DNA of 64,000 nt, from NCBI RefSeq assembly GCF_900100925.1, contig NZ_FNKO01000002.1:1426001-1490000 (forward strand), written 5' to 3'. Positions 15,872-26,000 of this stretch are shown one piece after another. Position numbers and translations under genes: made by a program. The notes under the pieces were generated by a model. That model ran no database searches, was not told the origin of the DNA, and saw only the letters and a list, made by a program, of their open reading frames with translations. Position 1 is the stretch's first letter, and each line of letters starts with the position of its first letter. The DNA comes from Actinopolyspora saharensis. Lineage in GTDB: Bacteria; Actinomycetota; Actinomycetes; Mycobacteriales; Pseudonocardiaceae.

Positions 15872-17626
15872 CTACAGGTCCTCGACGTAGGGGACGTCCA
15901 GCACCGCCCCCGAGCTCATCCACCGCCGGATGGCCAGCGTGGCCCGGACGTCGTCCTCGTTGTACTCCAACAGCCGTTCCCGCTGGGCGACGTCCGGCTC
16001 ACCGCCGTCGAACCCGACCGCGTCCCGATACCAGCGCATCGAGTTCTCCCCGCCCGCTTCGGAGTCGCGCCAGGAGAAGCCCGCGTTGGGCGCGATCATC
16101 TTCAGCCCCTTGCCGTTGGGGCAGATGAACTGGTCCCGCACCACCGCGAACACGTCCACCCAGTCCGTGGAGCTCACGAACTCGCGCACCTCCTCCACGG
16201 GAGGAATGCCCGGTTTTCCCGCGAAGCGCTCCGCCGAGCTCAGCATCCAGCGGTTCTCGGCGAGCTCGTTGTAGCAGTAGGCCCGGAACACGAGCCCGCG
16301 CTCGTGCGTGGCCCGGCGCAGCGCGGAGAACCAGGCCCAGAACTCGGCGAAGGACCGCGCCTCGTCGTCCGAGGGCAGCGGATCCCAGGTCACGAAGCCC
16401 CGGTAGCCGGGCTCCACACCCAGCGCCTCGGCCGTGCCCCGCGAACCGGGGCCCTCCTCCTCGGGGTAGGTGAGCAGCGCGCCCCAGAGGTAGGCGCCCG
16501 AGTCCGAGTAGCTCTCCATGTCCACGTCGACTTCCACGTCTCCCCTGGAGATGTCCACCTCCGGGACGCGGCGCACCAGGGAGAGCCCGCGCAGCCACGC
16601 GCGCGCCAGCAGCACCGACTCGCCCAGGCGCTTGGCCGGGAGCGGCGGCTCCGCGAACTCCGCGACGTTCAACGCGGCCAGCTCGTCCACCTTCGTCACG
16701 CCCACCCGGCGCAGCCGCACCGCGTCGTCCCCGCGCACCACGAGGCTCACGTCGTGCGCAGAGCGGAGCTGGCTCTCGCAGACCGGCCACCAGGGGCAGC
16801 CCTTGCACTCCGTGATCCGCGTCGGCTGGGCCAGCGCCTCCCCGCCCGTGGCTGCCGCCTCGGCCACGGCCAGCCGGTCCGCGAACCGCTCGTCGTACTC
16901 CTCCAGCACGCTGCGCTCGCCGGACCAGGTGCGGGACTCGAGGTCGTGCCAGACCACGACCTCGCCGTCGGAACCGATCGTGCCGCCCAGCAAACGTCCA
17001 CCCGGCTGCATCCCGCAGGCCTGCAGCAGCCGCACGGCGTGGGCCAGCCGGAGCTGGTCCCGCGAGTGCGGCCGCGGTTTGCGCTTCGGGTCGTGGCCCG
17101 CCGACTCGGGCCTGGGCTCGGTGATCGGGGAGGTGCGTGCGCCCTTGCCCGAATCCGCGACCTTGTGCCGCACCACGAGCACGGGGACGTAGCCCGCGCC
17201 GCTGCGCACCAGCAGCTCCACGGCGCCCTGCCTGCCGCCCCGGCCGTCCCGGGGGAGCCGGGCACCGGAGATGTAGGCCGTCCCCGCGCGCATCGCCGCG
17301 AGGGTCGCCTCCTCCTTGGACCGCTCGTCCGCCTCGCGGGGGATCTCCGTCCACTCGGATCCGAGCGCGCGCCCGAGCCGGCACGCCAGCTGCCTGCGGT
17401 ACTCGGTGGCATCGGCGATGCGCTGCTCCACTCCCGGATCGGGAGGAGCCTGCTCGGTGTCGATCATGCTCGGGTCGTTGTCGAGATGCACTCGGCGGCG
17501 ACAGCGCGTCACCACGCCGCCGTCCAGCAGCACCTCTGAATCCACGCTTGCAGGGTATGTCCTCATCCCCCCGCGCGACCCCCTCACCCCGGTGAGAGAT
17601 ACGCCAACAACTCCCTCTTCGCTCAC
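15872..17626 (-). CDS. TM0106-family RecB-like nuclease
   Basis: A protein of 584 residues from the GTG at 17626, or 564 from the ATG at 17566. The N-terminal half resembles a Cas4/RecB-type PD-(D/E)XK nuclease region (GVVTRCRRRVHLDNDPS; PVLVVRHKVA) with the cysteine cluster ITECKGCPWWPVCESQL, a probable Fe-S site. The C-terminal half is RNase H-like (VDVDMESYSDSGAYLWGALL, then LEYNEDDVRATLAIRRW with the acidic triad). This two-part architecture is typical of the actinobacterial TM0106 family, thought to act in DNA repair or processing. The GTG is preferred because AGAGG lies seven bases upstream. Family assignment is firm; role is inferred. Confidence 0.82.
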   Translation of the reverse strand: MSEEGVVGVSLTGVRGSRGGMRTYPASVDSEVLLDGGVVTRCRRRVHLDNDPSMIDTEQAPPDPGVEQRIADATEYRRQLACRLGRALGSEWTEIPREADERSKEEATLAAMRAGTAYISGARLPRDGRGGRQGAVELLVRSGAGYVPVLVVRHKVADSGKGARTSPITEPRPESAGHDPKRKPRPHSRDQLRLAHAVRLLQACGMQPGGRLLGGTIGSDGEVVVWHDLESRTWSGERSVLEEYDERFADRLAVAEAAATGGEALAQPTRITECKGCPWWPVCESQLRSAHDVSLVVRGDDAVRLRRVGVTKVDELAALNVAEFAEPPLPAKRLGESVLLARAWLRGLSLVRRVPEVDISRGDVEVDVDMESYSDSGAYLWGALLTYPEEEGPGSRGTAEALGVEPGYRGFVTWDPLPSDDEARSFAEFWAWFSALRRATHERGLVFRAYCYNELAENRWMLSSAERFAGKPGIPPVEEVREFVSSTDWVDVFAVVRDQFICPNGKGLKMIAPNAGFSWRDSEAGGENSMRWYRDAVGFDGGEPDVAQRERLLEYNEDDVRATLAIRRWMSSGAVLDVPYVEDL

Positions 17627-17875
17627 ACGAACGCCTCTGCCCTGCGATTTTTCTCACGAGCGACGTGCGGGGGAGCACACGCTGCCACCCGAAAGCGCCA
17701 GAACCACGTCGCCTGCTCCGCGCACGCGGCCCCGGCGGTCCGACAGCCGGTGATCTCCGCGAAGCACGCGAAGTGCTCGCCCCGTCGTGTCGCTGCGGCC
17801 GATCGGGGCGCGGTGCTGCCTAGACTGACCGGCACAGCAGCCGTACGCCCATCCGGGCCGGAGGTGTTCGCCGTC

Positions 17876-18460
17876 ATGGCAGGTCTTAAGCGAACGCGAC
17901 GAGCGTCGGCCCGGACGCGCCGCAAGCCGGGGAAGATCGCGGACGAGGCCAAGCAGCAGCGTCGGGCGGAGCGGACGGCGCGCAAGGCGGACAAGAGGGC
18001 GGTCAAGGCCGCGCAGAAGGGCGAGCACGGGCGCATCACCCCGGGCAACGCCAAGAAGGTCGTGGGTGTGGCCAAGATCGTCGGCCCGGTGCTCGCCCCC
18101 TACGCCGCGCAGGCCGCCACCGGCGCCAGGGAGACCTACGAGCGCTTCCGGGCCCGCAGGCTCGGAGTGGCCGTGGAGGACGTCTCCCGCTTCTCCGGCC
18201 GCGGGGCGGCCCTGCACGCCCGCATCGCAGGCGACGCCAAAGCCCTGGAGGAGCTGCGGCACCGCGGGGACGGCGCGGACGAGTCCGTGACCCGCTTCGT
18301 GGACTCGGCCCAGCGCAGGCTCGAGGAGATGTCCAGCGCGGTGCGCGCGGCCGAGCGGATGCCCGCGAGCAGGAGGCGGTCGGCCCACCGGGCGGTGGAC
18401 GGGGAGCTGGGGCGCATCGAGGACGACCTGCTGCGCCGCTTCGGCGCGCGCGCCGATTGA
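17876..18460 (+). CDS. DUF6474-like basic protein
   Basis: A 194-residue protein with a strongly basic start (MAGLKRTRRASARTRRKPGK, then Lys/Arg/Ala-rich helix to about residue 50). A mildly hydrophobic stretch follows (VVGVAKIVGPVLAPYAAQAA, 62-81), then a helical tail. It resembles the uncharacterised actinobacterial family I know as DUF6474. GGAGG lies 11 bases before the chosen ATG, and TAGACT (17821-17826) could be its -10 box. The frame is open upstream to 17750, but that part does not look coding. No function can be assigned. Confidence 0.72.
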   Translation: MAGLKRTRRASARTRRKPGKIADEAKQQRRAERTARKADKRAVKAAQKGEHGRITPGNAKKVVGVAKIVGPVLAPYAAQAATGARETYERFRARRLGVAVEDVSRFSGRGAALHARIAGDAKALEELRHRGDGADESVTRFVDSAQRRLEEMSSAVRAAERMPASRRRSAHRAVDGELGRIEDDLLRRFGARAD

Positions 18461-19041
18461 GCTGCTCGAGGGTGTTGACCCGGTCGGCTCCGGTGGTCAC
18501 CCGGTGGAGCTACGCAGGTGGGTCGTCACCGGCGAAAACCCACCCCTTTCCCACTCTCCGGAACAACCGGAAAGTCGATGTAACACTTTCCATCCCTCGA
18601 ACGATCGAACCAACGGGAAGTGTGCCGGGACCGTGGCCTTCTGGATCTCCACTGACCCCCACGGCCCGGTTCGCTCCTGCGCCCCCTCGGCGCAAGTGGC
18701 GCGGTCGTGTTCGCCCCGCCCCGCGGAGCGGGCGCGCCGGAGCGGACTTCGCCCGCGCCGAAGTCCCCGCCCAGGAACGACGCAAAGTTCCACGATTCGA
18801 AAAACCGACCGTCTCGTTGAACGGTCGGTTCACGTCGGTGAGCCGCACGAGTTCGGCTCGGCCGATCAGCCCTCGAATCACGCGCCGCACCTGGTCAACT
18901 CCACTGCGGAACCGGAACTCGGCCCGCGGACGCGCCGGAGCTCGCGCGCTCCGCGACGGACGTCCGGAAGCGGATCGCCCACCCGGCAGGCCAACGGCGC
19001 GAAGGACCCGGCCGAAAACGGCCCCGGGGAGCGCGGCCGGA
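18461..19041. other. Gene-free stretch
   Basis: I see no credible gene in these 581 bases: open frames have no ribosome site and no coding bias. The only clear structure is the terminator at 18798-18830. Confidence 0.6.
18798..18830 (-). terminator. Rho-independent terminator of the APH-XRE unit
   Basis: On the minus strand AACCGACCGT (18830-18821) pairs with ACGGTCGGTT (18812-18803) and runs into five U residues (18804-18800). This is the clearest intrinsic terminator in the window. It lies about 210 bases after the phosphotransferase stop. Confidence 0.75.
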
Positions 19042-19968
19042 TCAGCGGTACGGCGACCACCGCACGGTGAAGTCGCGCTCGCGCATGGAGCGCAGCCTCC
19101 TGTGGAACTCGTCAGCGACCGACGGGTTGCTGCTCAGGTTCGGCAGCACGCTCATCGTGATCTTGAGTTCGCGCAGGTCGCGCAGCACCGGGAACCCCTC
19201 CCAGGCGACGACGTCGAAGCCGTGCGCGGCCACCAGCTGCCGGTAGGCCTCGGGAGAGCGCCCGAGCCGCAGATAACCCACCGCCATGGGAGTAAGGTCC
19301 CACTCCGGCGGGCCGACGCACAGCGAGTCGAAGTCGCACAGCACCGGCCCCTGCGGCCCCATGATGACGTTGCCCAGGTGGGCGTCCCCGTGCACGATGC
19401 TGCGGGGCAGGGCGAACTCCAGCTGTTCGACGCGCTGTTCGACGGCGTCGCAGTGCCGCTTGAGGAAGTCCCGATCCGCGCGCTCGAGCTCGTGCTCCCC
19501 CTCCGCGAGACGCCGCCTGGCGTCCGCGACCGGGCGCCACTCCCCCATCGAGGGGGGAATCTCCACGGAGTGCAGCGACCGAAGCAGCTCACCCAGCTCA
19601 TAGCCGGTCGGCTCGACACCGGAGTCGGGGATCTCCTCCCAGAGCGTCGCCACGTGCTCGCCCACCCGAACGGGCTGACGCACGCCGGGAAGCAGCCGAA
19701 CCGAGGGCATCCCCCGATCGGCGAGCCAGCGCGCGGCCTCGACCACGTTGTCGGCCCGATAGGCCAACGAGGGCGTGAGTACGATGCGCACGACCACAGG
19801 AGCCGTGCGCAGCAGGAACACTCCGTTGTTCACGAAGCGCAGCAGTCGCGCCCCACGGTGGTCCAACCCCGCGGCTGCGCAGACCTCGGCCAGCGCGGAT
19901 TCCAGTTCCGGCGGGATGTCGGACTCCCGTGCGGAGTTCGGCGGAAAAGTCATGTTTGCCGATGTCAT
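19042..19968 (-). CDS. Aminoglycoside phosphotransferase-fold kinase (APH family)
   Basis: A 308-residue protein with the APH/choline-kinase fold. The Brenner motif SIVHGDAHLGNVIMG carries the catalytic Asp and Asn, and VLCDFDSLCVGPPEWDLTPMA carries the metal-binding Asp. The N-lobe has NNGVFLLRTAPVVVRIVL (ATP-binding Lys not obvious, Arg instead). Family members phosphorylate aminoglycosides, small alcohols or unknown substrates; a resistance role is not implied. The ATG at 19968 follows GGAAG by seven bases. It lies 60 bases downstream of the XRE/TPR regulator, in the same direction, probably co-transcribed and ending at the 18800 terminator. Confidence 0.85.
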   Translation of the reverse strand: MTSANMTFPPNSARESDIPPELESALAEVCAAAGLDHRGARLLRFVNNGVFLLRTAPVVVRIVLTPSLAYRADNVVEAARWLADRGMPSVRLLPGVRQPVRVGEHVATLWEEIPDSGVEPTGYELGELLRSLHSVEIPPSMGEWRPVADARRRLAEGEHELERADRDFLKRHCDAVEQRVEQLEFALPRSIVHGDAHLGNVIMGPQGPVLCDFDSLCVGPPEWDLTPMAVGYLRLGRSPEAYRQLVAAHGFDVVAWEGFPVLRDLRELKITMSVLPNLSSNPSVADEFHRRLRSMRERDFTVRWSPYR

Positions 19969-20028
19969 GCTATGTCTTCCCGGGTAATCGCGCCGACGGC
20001 GCCCACAGGACACTCCCGCACGAGCCGC

Positions 20029-21411
20029 TCAAACCGAACGGTTCTCCCTGAACTTGCGGACCTGCTCGGAGAAGTCGAGGGCGTCCGAGTTCGTGGTGTG
20101 CTTGGCCGCTTCCAACTGCAGCGGCCGCAACCTGTCCGGCACCCGCGCCGACTTGACCTGGGCCCCGATGTCGAGGGCCTGCCTGCCGACCTTGATCCCC
20201 TGATCGACGTCACCGGCCCTTATGTGGTTCGTGGCCTGCATGCCCAGCCCGAAAACGTGGCTGCGCTGCATGTCCACGTCATAGGACTCGTTGCACTTGA
20301 TCGTCTCGGCGACGGCCAGCGGCGCGTAGTGGTCCGGGTCGAACTCGGCCAGCGCATCGTGCACCGACCCCGTCACCGCGTGCAGGTCGTTCTCATTGAA
20401 GAACCGCACCCAGTCCGGAGCCTCGTTCAACCTGGCCCGCGCGAACTCGTCCTGGGTCCTGCCCAGCATCTTCGAGACCTGGTCCGGGCGGTTGAGCATC
20501 CCGTAGGCCCAGCCCTCGTTGGCGCACATGACCGCGACCGTGAGCGAGGAACCGGAGTCCTGGGCCGCTATCTGCCCGAGCTGGAACAGCTTCAAGGCCT
20601 CGTTCGGCTGGTGGTAGTGCAGGTAAACCCGCCCCATCCTGTACAGCACGTTCGCGACCAGACTGTCGTCGTTGGCCTGCTTGGCGAACTGGAGCGCCTG
20701 CCCGAAGTGGCTCCGGGCCGGATCCATCAGCCCCATGTCGAACGAGGTCCAACCCGCCAGGCTGTGCATGTCGGCGAGCGACGTGAACAACCGCTGTTGA
20801 ACCTGGTCCGTGCAACTGGCGTGCAGCAGCTGCTTCGCCCAGTGCAACTGGGCCACGACGGCGTCACGACAAGTCCCCCCGCCGTAACGATAGTCCAGGT
20901 CGCGCAACGCTTTGGTCGCCGCCTGAATCTGCTGAACGTCGGCCATGCCGATTCGCGACGGCGCGGGCGTCTGGGCACTGGCAGCGGCCCAACCGCTCTC
21001 CTCCGCGCCGAAGACGGAAGCCCCCATAGCAACCGCCGCGGCATGGGACAGAAACTTCCGACGCTTCACCGTCTCGTCCTCCTCAGCCGGGGAGTCGCCG
21101 CTGTCCGAATCGGCGACTCTCACTGCCGTCGCCCCGTCATAGGCGAGGCCCATATACCCCCTCGGGACGCCGAGACCATCAGCGATGCGGGCCAGCACGT
21201 CGTAGGCGATGACCTGCCTGCCCTTGAGGATCTCCGAAACCTCGGATTGCGACTGTCCGGTGGCGGCCGCGATCTGACGCTGCGAAACACCGTGCTTGCG
21301 CAACAACTTGTAGATGTCGCTGATGTTCCGGCTGGCCAGAGCTTCCCGCATCTCCCGTCCGTCCCAGACCTCTGGTGCAACGAGAGAACCGCTCGAACCG
21401 ATGGTGTTCAT
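20029..21411 (-). CDS. XRE-family regulator with TPR-like C-terminal domain
   Basis: A 460-residue regulator. Residues 30-85 are an XRE helix-turn-helix (YKLLRKHGVSQRQIAAATGQ, SQSEVSEILKGR, IADGLGVPRGYMGLAYD). Residues 115-137 (RRKFLSHAAAVAMGASVFG) look like a twin-arginine-type stretch, unusual after a DNA-binding domain and common in this actinobacterial family. Residues about 165-440 are helical TPR-like repeats. It is related in layout to regulators such as NsdA of Streptomyces. The ATG at 21411 faces the divergent small-protein genes from 21632, so the 220-bp region between is a probable regulated promoter. Confidence 0.87.
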   Translation of the reverse strand: MNTIGSSGSLVAPEVWDGREMREALASRNISDIYKLLRKHGVSQRQIAAATGQSQSEVSEILKGRQVIAYDVLARIADGLGVPRGYMGLAYDGATAVRVADSDSGDSPAEEDETVKRRKFLSHAAAVAMGASVFGAEESGWAAASAQTPAPSRIGMADVQQIQAATKALRDLDYRYGGGTCRDAVVAQLHWAKQLLHASCTDQVQQRLFTSLADMHSLAGWTSFDMGLMDPARSHFGQALQFAKQANDDSLVANVLYRMGRVYLHYHQPNEALKLFQLGQIAAQDSGSSLTVAVMCANEGWAYGMLNRPDQVSKMLGRTQDEFARARLNEAPDWVRFFNENDLHAVTGSVHDALAEFDPDHYAPLAVAETIKCNESYDVDMQRSHVFGLGMQATNHIRAGDVDQGIKVGRQALDIGAQVKSARVPDRLRPLQLEAAKHTTNSDALDFSEQVRKFRENRSV

Positions 21412-21631
21412 TTGAAGACCCCTCTACGCTTCTCGGGCGTCGGTCGCAGATTAAGGCTCCGCACAAAAGACGGTGAAGCAACCGCAAGAAGCGGTGATCG
21501 GCAGGGCCGAACACCCGCTGACCGCTCATCGCGCGGTATGTCCGGTCGTCGCCCATCATCTAGCCAGCCGGCCGCAACACGTTCCAATCTAGTCATCGCA
21601 AGCAACGCAGCACCGAGAGGACATCCACCAA

Positions 21632-21907
21632 GTGGCTTCCTTCGAACACTCCGGATCCGCGGATTCGGCGGACTCCGCCCCCCGATCGGAAAGCCGCCGG
21701 AACGACTCCGGGGAGATCGTCGGACGGAACCACGGACAGGTGCGGTGCCTCGACGTGAACCACACGCCGAGGGCCCTCGAGGTGCTCGTCAACCGGGACA
21801 GGGTGGTTCTCGCCGGACCGCCCGGTGCAACCGCGGCGCTGTCGGCCGAAAGGGTCGGCCAGTTGAGCTCCGCGCTGCGGTTCGCCGCTGATCAGGCGAG
21901 AAAGTGA
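21632..21907 (+). CDS. Small uncharacterised protein divergent from the XRE gene
   Basis: A 91-residue protein with a polar Ser/Arg-rich start and a structured C-terminal half (GQVRCLDVNHTPRALEVLVN, VVLAGPPGATAALSAERVGQ, LSSALRFAADQARK). In position and style it resembles the small partners (DUF397-like) often paired with XRE regulators in Pseudonocardiaceae, but I do not see a definite DUF397 signature. GTG start; AGAGG lies 11 bases upstream. It is probably co-transcribed with the next gene, 12 bases downstream. Confidence 0.6.
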   Translation: MASFEHSGSADSADSAPRSESRRNDSGEIVGRNHGQVRCLDVNHTPRALEVLVNRDRVVLAGPPGATAALSAERVGQLSSALRFAADQARK

Positions 21908-21919
21908 CGGTGACGTACG

Positions 21920-22258
21920 GTGGACGCGATTCTGGGACAGGTTCTGCGCAACGCGGTCTGGGAACGGCTCGATGTGCTTTCCGAGCTGACTAACCGCGCG
22001 GATGCGTCGTCCCTGCTGTCCGTGGCGCGTTCCGAGCTCCCGCGGTTGACCGCGGGCTGGCGGACGCTGCTGACCGCACACGAACCGGACGAGCGAGGCA
22101 ACTGCCCCGAGTGCTCGACCTGGCTGCGCCCGCGCAAAGCACCCTGCGCGGTGTGGCGCTCCGCCTACGAGCACCTCGTCGCCGGCGGCCTCGCCCCCCG
22201 TCCCGCACGGCACCTGCGACCGGCGCAGGAACTGCGCCGAGCAGCGCCGGTGCCGTAA
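21920..22258 (+). CDS. Small uncharacterised actinobacterial protein with a CxxC segment
   Basis: A 112-residue protein (ILGQVLRNAVWERLDVLSEL and SVARSELPRLTAGWRTLLTA, then CPECSTWLRPRKAPCAVWRS and AYEHLV). The pattern of a helical half followed by a CxxC...C segment is familiar from small proteins found next to XRE/TPR regulators in Pseudonocardiaceae. No function is known. GTG start with a weak ribosome site. The last 20 residues (RPARHLRPAQELRRAAPVP) look less conserved. Confidence 0.65.
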   Translation: MDAILGQVLRNAVWERLDVLSELTNRADASSLLSVARSELPRLTAGWRTLLTAHEPDERGNCPECSTWLRPRKAPCAVWRSAYEHLVAGGLAPRPARHLRPAQELRRAAPVP

Positions 22259-22329
22259 AACCCGGCGGGCCCGGTTTCCGAACAACCACACCCCCGAACC
22301 GGTTTTCGGAGCCGATGCCCCGCCTGAGA

Positions 22330-22381
22330 ACCGGTGATCGGCATGACGTGCCCCCCGACCACGGCTATGCCGATCACCGGT
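22330..22381. repeat. 15-bp perfect inverted repeat
   Basis: ACCGGTGATCGGCAT (22330-22344) is exactly inverted as ATGCCGATCACCGGT (22367-22381) with a 22-base loop. It is the first of three large hairpins in the gene-free stretch 22259-22736. Confidence 0.75.
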
Positions 22382-22607
22382 CTCCCCGTCCACCCCGCTG
22401 GTGCGCCCGCGGGAACGAACGGCACCGTGCCAGAACTACACGATGTCGTCGCCAACTCAACAATGCCGCACGACCACGCGCCGTGGGAATCACGAACCGG
22501 TGGACGGGTGCCGAATTCCCGTCGACCGGGTGATTTCAAAGATTTCCGCGAGCCGGTACCGACGTTACTCCCCTCCCCCGAACCGGTACCGGCTTGCGGA
22601 TTCCACC

Positions 22608-22656
22608 ACTCCACCACCGGTGAACCGTCTGCCCGACACCCCGTTGGTGGTGGAGT
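22608..22656. repeat. 11-bp perfect inverted repeat
   Basis: ACTCCACCACC (22608-22618) pairs with GGTGGTGGAGT (22646-22656), loop 27 bases. It ends four bases before the next, stronger hairpin. Confidence 0.65.
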
Positions 22657-22660
22657 AGTA

Positions 22661-22708
22661 CCGGGATTCCGGCACTCGTTTCCCCCCTGGCGAGTGCCGG
22701 AATCCCGG
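22661..22708. terminator. 18-bp perfect hairpin, probable terminator
   Basis: CCGGGATTCCGGCACTCG (22661-22678) pairs over its full length with CGAGTGCCGGAATCCCGG (22691-22708) around a 12-base loop. It is followed by CATTCTTCGTTT, mildly U-rich. The genes on both sides converge here, so a bidirectional terminator is plausible. A stem this long could also be a protein-binding or recombination site. Confidence 0.6.
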
Positions 22709-22736
22709 CATTCTTCGTTTGGGGCGGGTGGGTCCT

Positions 22737-23035
22737 GTTGCTCAGGTGGTTGCGTGGCGGAACCTCTCGCGGGCTCTCGCTCCGGCGAGGCCCGACATCG
22801 GGTAGCCACCTACACAACGTCGGGCCTTCCTCGCGAGAGCACCACGAGAGAACCCGCGGTCGGTCGGGTTGCCTGGGCTCACAGCGTCTGCGTTGGGGTG
22901 TCGCCTTGGTTGGGAGTTCCTGTTCGGGTTTTGCGTCGACTCGGCTGGCCCGCGGCGGTGCCGGCTGCTCGGGCTCACAGCGCTTGCGTTGGGGTGACGC
23001 CCTGGTCGGGAGTTCCTGCTGAGGGGGCGGAGGCT
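22737..23035 (+). repeat. Dispersed structured repeat, copy D (head + two tails)
   Basis: The head is CTCTCG 22764-22769 with CGAGAG 22845-22850, AGGCCCGAC 22788-22796 with GTCGGGCCT 22819-22827, and the 22-nt loop 22797-22818. The middle stem GCTCTCGC/GCGAGAGC is also kept. Tails lie at about 22853-22950 and 22951-23030. The stretch from GTTCGGGTTTTGCGTCGACT through GCGGCGGTGC is identical to copy A. It ends 20-25 bases from the stop codon of the isocyanide-synthase fusion gene. Confidence 0.85.
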
Positions 23036-23057
23036 GTTGGGCCCGACCATCCCGCCG

Positions 23058-26000
23058 TCACTTGCGGCGCAACCGGGCTCTGGAGCGCAGCTCCCCGTCC
23101 AGCCGCGTACCCTCCGAACGCGTTCCGCGCAGCGGCAGCTCGGTGTACTGCGCTGGCACCATCATCAACGGTTGCCTCCTGCCGAGCAGCGCGGAGTACG
23201 CGGGAACGAACCCCTGGTCGAGCAGCGAGACCGCGAAGTCGACGGCGATGTAGCCCCGAGCGTCCAGCACACCCGTTCCCTGCCAGGGCAGCAGCCCGGA
23301 CCCGCCGAGATAGGTGAACCCGCAGCGTCCCTTCGTCACGGCGCTGACCGTCAAGCGGACCCGCGGGCTGAACAACTCCTCGTAGCCCAGCTCCTCGTCC
23401 ACCCGCATGGTGGACAGGTAGCGGATCGCGTTGTGCCAGGCCCTGCGCAACACGGCCACGCGCGCCTGGCGCACCTCGGGGGAGATGTGCGTGTCGGTCA
23501 GGTTGTACACGTCCGCGTAGACCGTGCGGGCCCAGTCGAGCCGGTCCACACCGGACGGAACCGGCACCGGGACGGAGTAGACCATCGACATGACCATCTC
23601 GCGGAACAGCTGCAGCGAACGCGCGGTCACCCCCTCCGCTCCGTCCCACTTCTCCGCGCGCTCCTGCACCTGGTCCAGCGTTCGCAGCGGGTTGTCGGTG
23701 ATGTCGAAATCGGCCACCACCCGCTCCAGACAACCGCGGAAGTCGTGGAACATCTCCGGGCGGCGGGACACGACCCGCGGTCCCAACCGCTCCGCGGCCA
23801 CGGTGTCGAGCTCCCTGATCGAGACGTACCCGTCGACGCCGGCCATGCTCGCGTACTCGTGGAGCTTGCGGGTGTAGGCGCGGATCATCGAGGACGGCCG
23901 CGGACGGAAGTGCCTGCCGTCGGTGAGCACGTTGATGCGCAGCCCCGGCGGATACACGCGCCGCACGGCCTGCTGCAGCTCACGCAGGCGGACGAGCCCC
24001 CCGAGCTCGGCGATGTCCGGCAGCGGGCCGTAGGCCTTCAACCGGTTCAGGGACTGCTTGACGGGGAAACCGAGCAGCACCACCTCGACGGGTTCGCCCC
24101 GGGCCACGCAGTCGCCCACGTCGCGCTGCATGTCGGCGACGACGTAGTTGGAGCGGGACCCCTTGAGGAACTGCTTGCGGGTGAACACGTGGTGCAGGGC
24201 ACCGACGACCGCCCCCACGCGCTCCCGGTCGTCCCACCTGTTCCCGGTCTGCCCGCTGCCGGGGAACTTGGCCAGAGCGCCACAGGCCGTCCGCTCCGCG
24301 GCCCGGTCCGCGTCGTCGATCACGTTGGCCACGATGGACTCGGTCTCGGAGCCGCTGAGGCGCACCGCCCAGCGCTGGGCCGAGCGGTTCTCGCGCAGCG
24401 CGGCCACGTGCAGCTCCTCCAGCGAGTGCGTGTTGGAAAGCACCGGGCTGCGGCGCCCCAACCGCTTCCGCGGGGAGGTTTCGAAGCTGTCGATCACCGA
24501 TGCCGCCGCGGCACCGGTGCGCTGTTCCGCGGTCCCGTTCACCGAACCACCGTCGCGCTGGCGGGGCATCACCTCACCCGCGGAGAGCGCGACCACGAAG
24601 GTCCCGTGCGCGTCGACGGGCCTGCCGAGGTCCCGGGCCATCTTGTCGTCGAAGACCGCAACGACCTCCGCCTGCCCGAGTTCGCGCAGGCGGCGCACCG
24701 TCCACTCGGCGACCGACTCGGTGCTCTCCTCCGGGACGTGGATCAGGTCCGCCTCCGGAACTCCGGTCTCGTCCAGCGCCTTTCGCACGTACTCGCCGTC
24801 CCGGTCGCCGGAGAAGCAGAAAACCACCCGTCCTCCCGCGTCCCTGACGTCCCACACGAACCGGGGAAGTCCACTGTGCACCGACCCCGCCCACAACGGG
24901 GCCCCGGTTCGCCACTGAGCCGCTCCCCCGTCGACCGCGCACCCCTTGAACTCCCCCGGGCGGACGCGGGAGGGGATTCCCCCACCCGCCCGCCCGGGGC
25001 GGTCCTCCGATTCCGCGGAGAGATGCCCTCCACGGCACAGCGGCGCGAACGGGTCCCGGGCCTCCGGATCACCGAAGCGCTCGGTCCGCTTCCCCCCGGA
25101 GGTGACGAGGCCGCACGAATCGAGATCGACCACCACCATCGGCTGCGGAACCCGCCGGTCCCAACGCCGTTTCCTGGTGCGTTCCTGCACGGTGTGCAGC
25201 ACCCGCCGCAGCAGCGCGTCCTGCTCGGCGGGGACCGTGTGCACGAAGCCCCGCAACGGGTGCTGCCCGGAGAGCACGTCGGCGCTGTCGGCTTCCAGGT
25301 CCCGCAGCTCGGCCGCGATCACGTGCTGCACGGCCGAGCGGGTCCGCCGCGAACGAGCTCCGCGCTCGCCGAACTCGAAGCTCTCGAACCCCCCGGCCAG
25401 CGTGTCCAGCGTGCGCGCCAGCGCACGCACCCCCTCGCGCACGTCGGCCGAGGTGACCCTGCTCGCGTCGCACACCCCGGCGGCCGAGGTGATCACCACC
25501 CTGCCGGTCGCCTGCAGCTCCGGGGACAGCTCCACGGCCAGGGCTCCCACGCGCGGGGTCAGCAGCAGGGCCCCGGAGTTCTCCAGCACCAGCCGGAAGG
25601 CGCGCAGCGGCGGGCGGATGAAGTACTCCAGGAAGTAGTGCAACGCGCTCTCGTCGCGTTCGAAGCGGTTGGCCACGACCTCGCCGAGCAGGGTGCGGGG
25701 AAGTGCGGAGCAGGGACCGAGCAGCGCGGGCACGGTGACCGGGATCGTCCCCCCGGGGAACTCGGGGTGGGCGGGCAGGGGCTCGTTCGGCATCGCCGTG
25801 CGCTCCGCGTCCGAGCCCGGTCTCGCCCCGGAGGTCGCGCAGTGCATCCGCAGCATCGGATCGCCGTCGACCATCTCGACCAGATTCCACCAGTCGTCGT
25901 CGGAACGACGCTGCCGCTCCAGCGGGGCGTACGGGTCCAGGGCTCCGGTGAGCAGCGCCAACCAGTCCGGGTCGCGGCGCTTGCGGGTGCTGCGCAGCCG

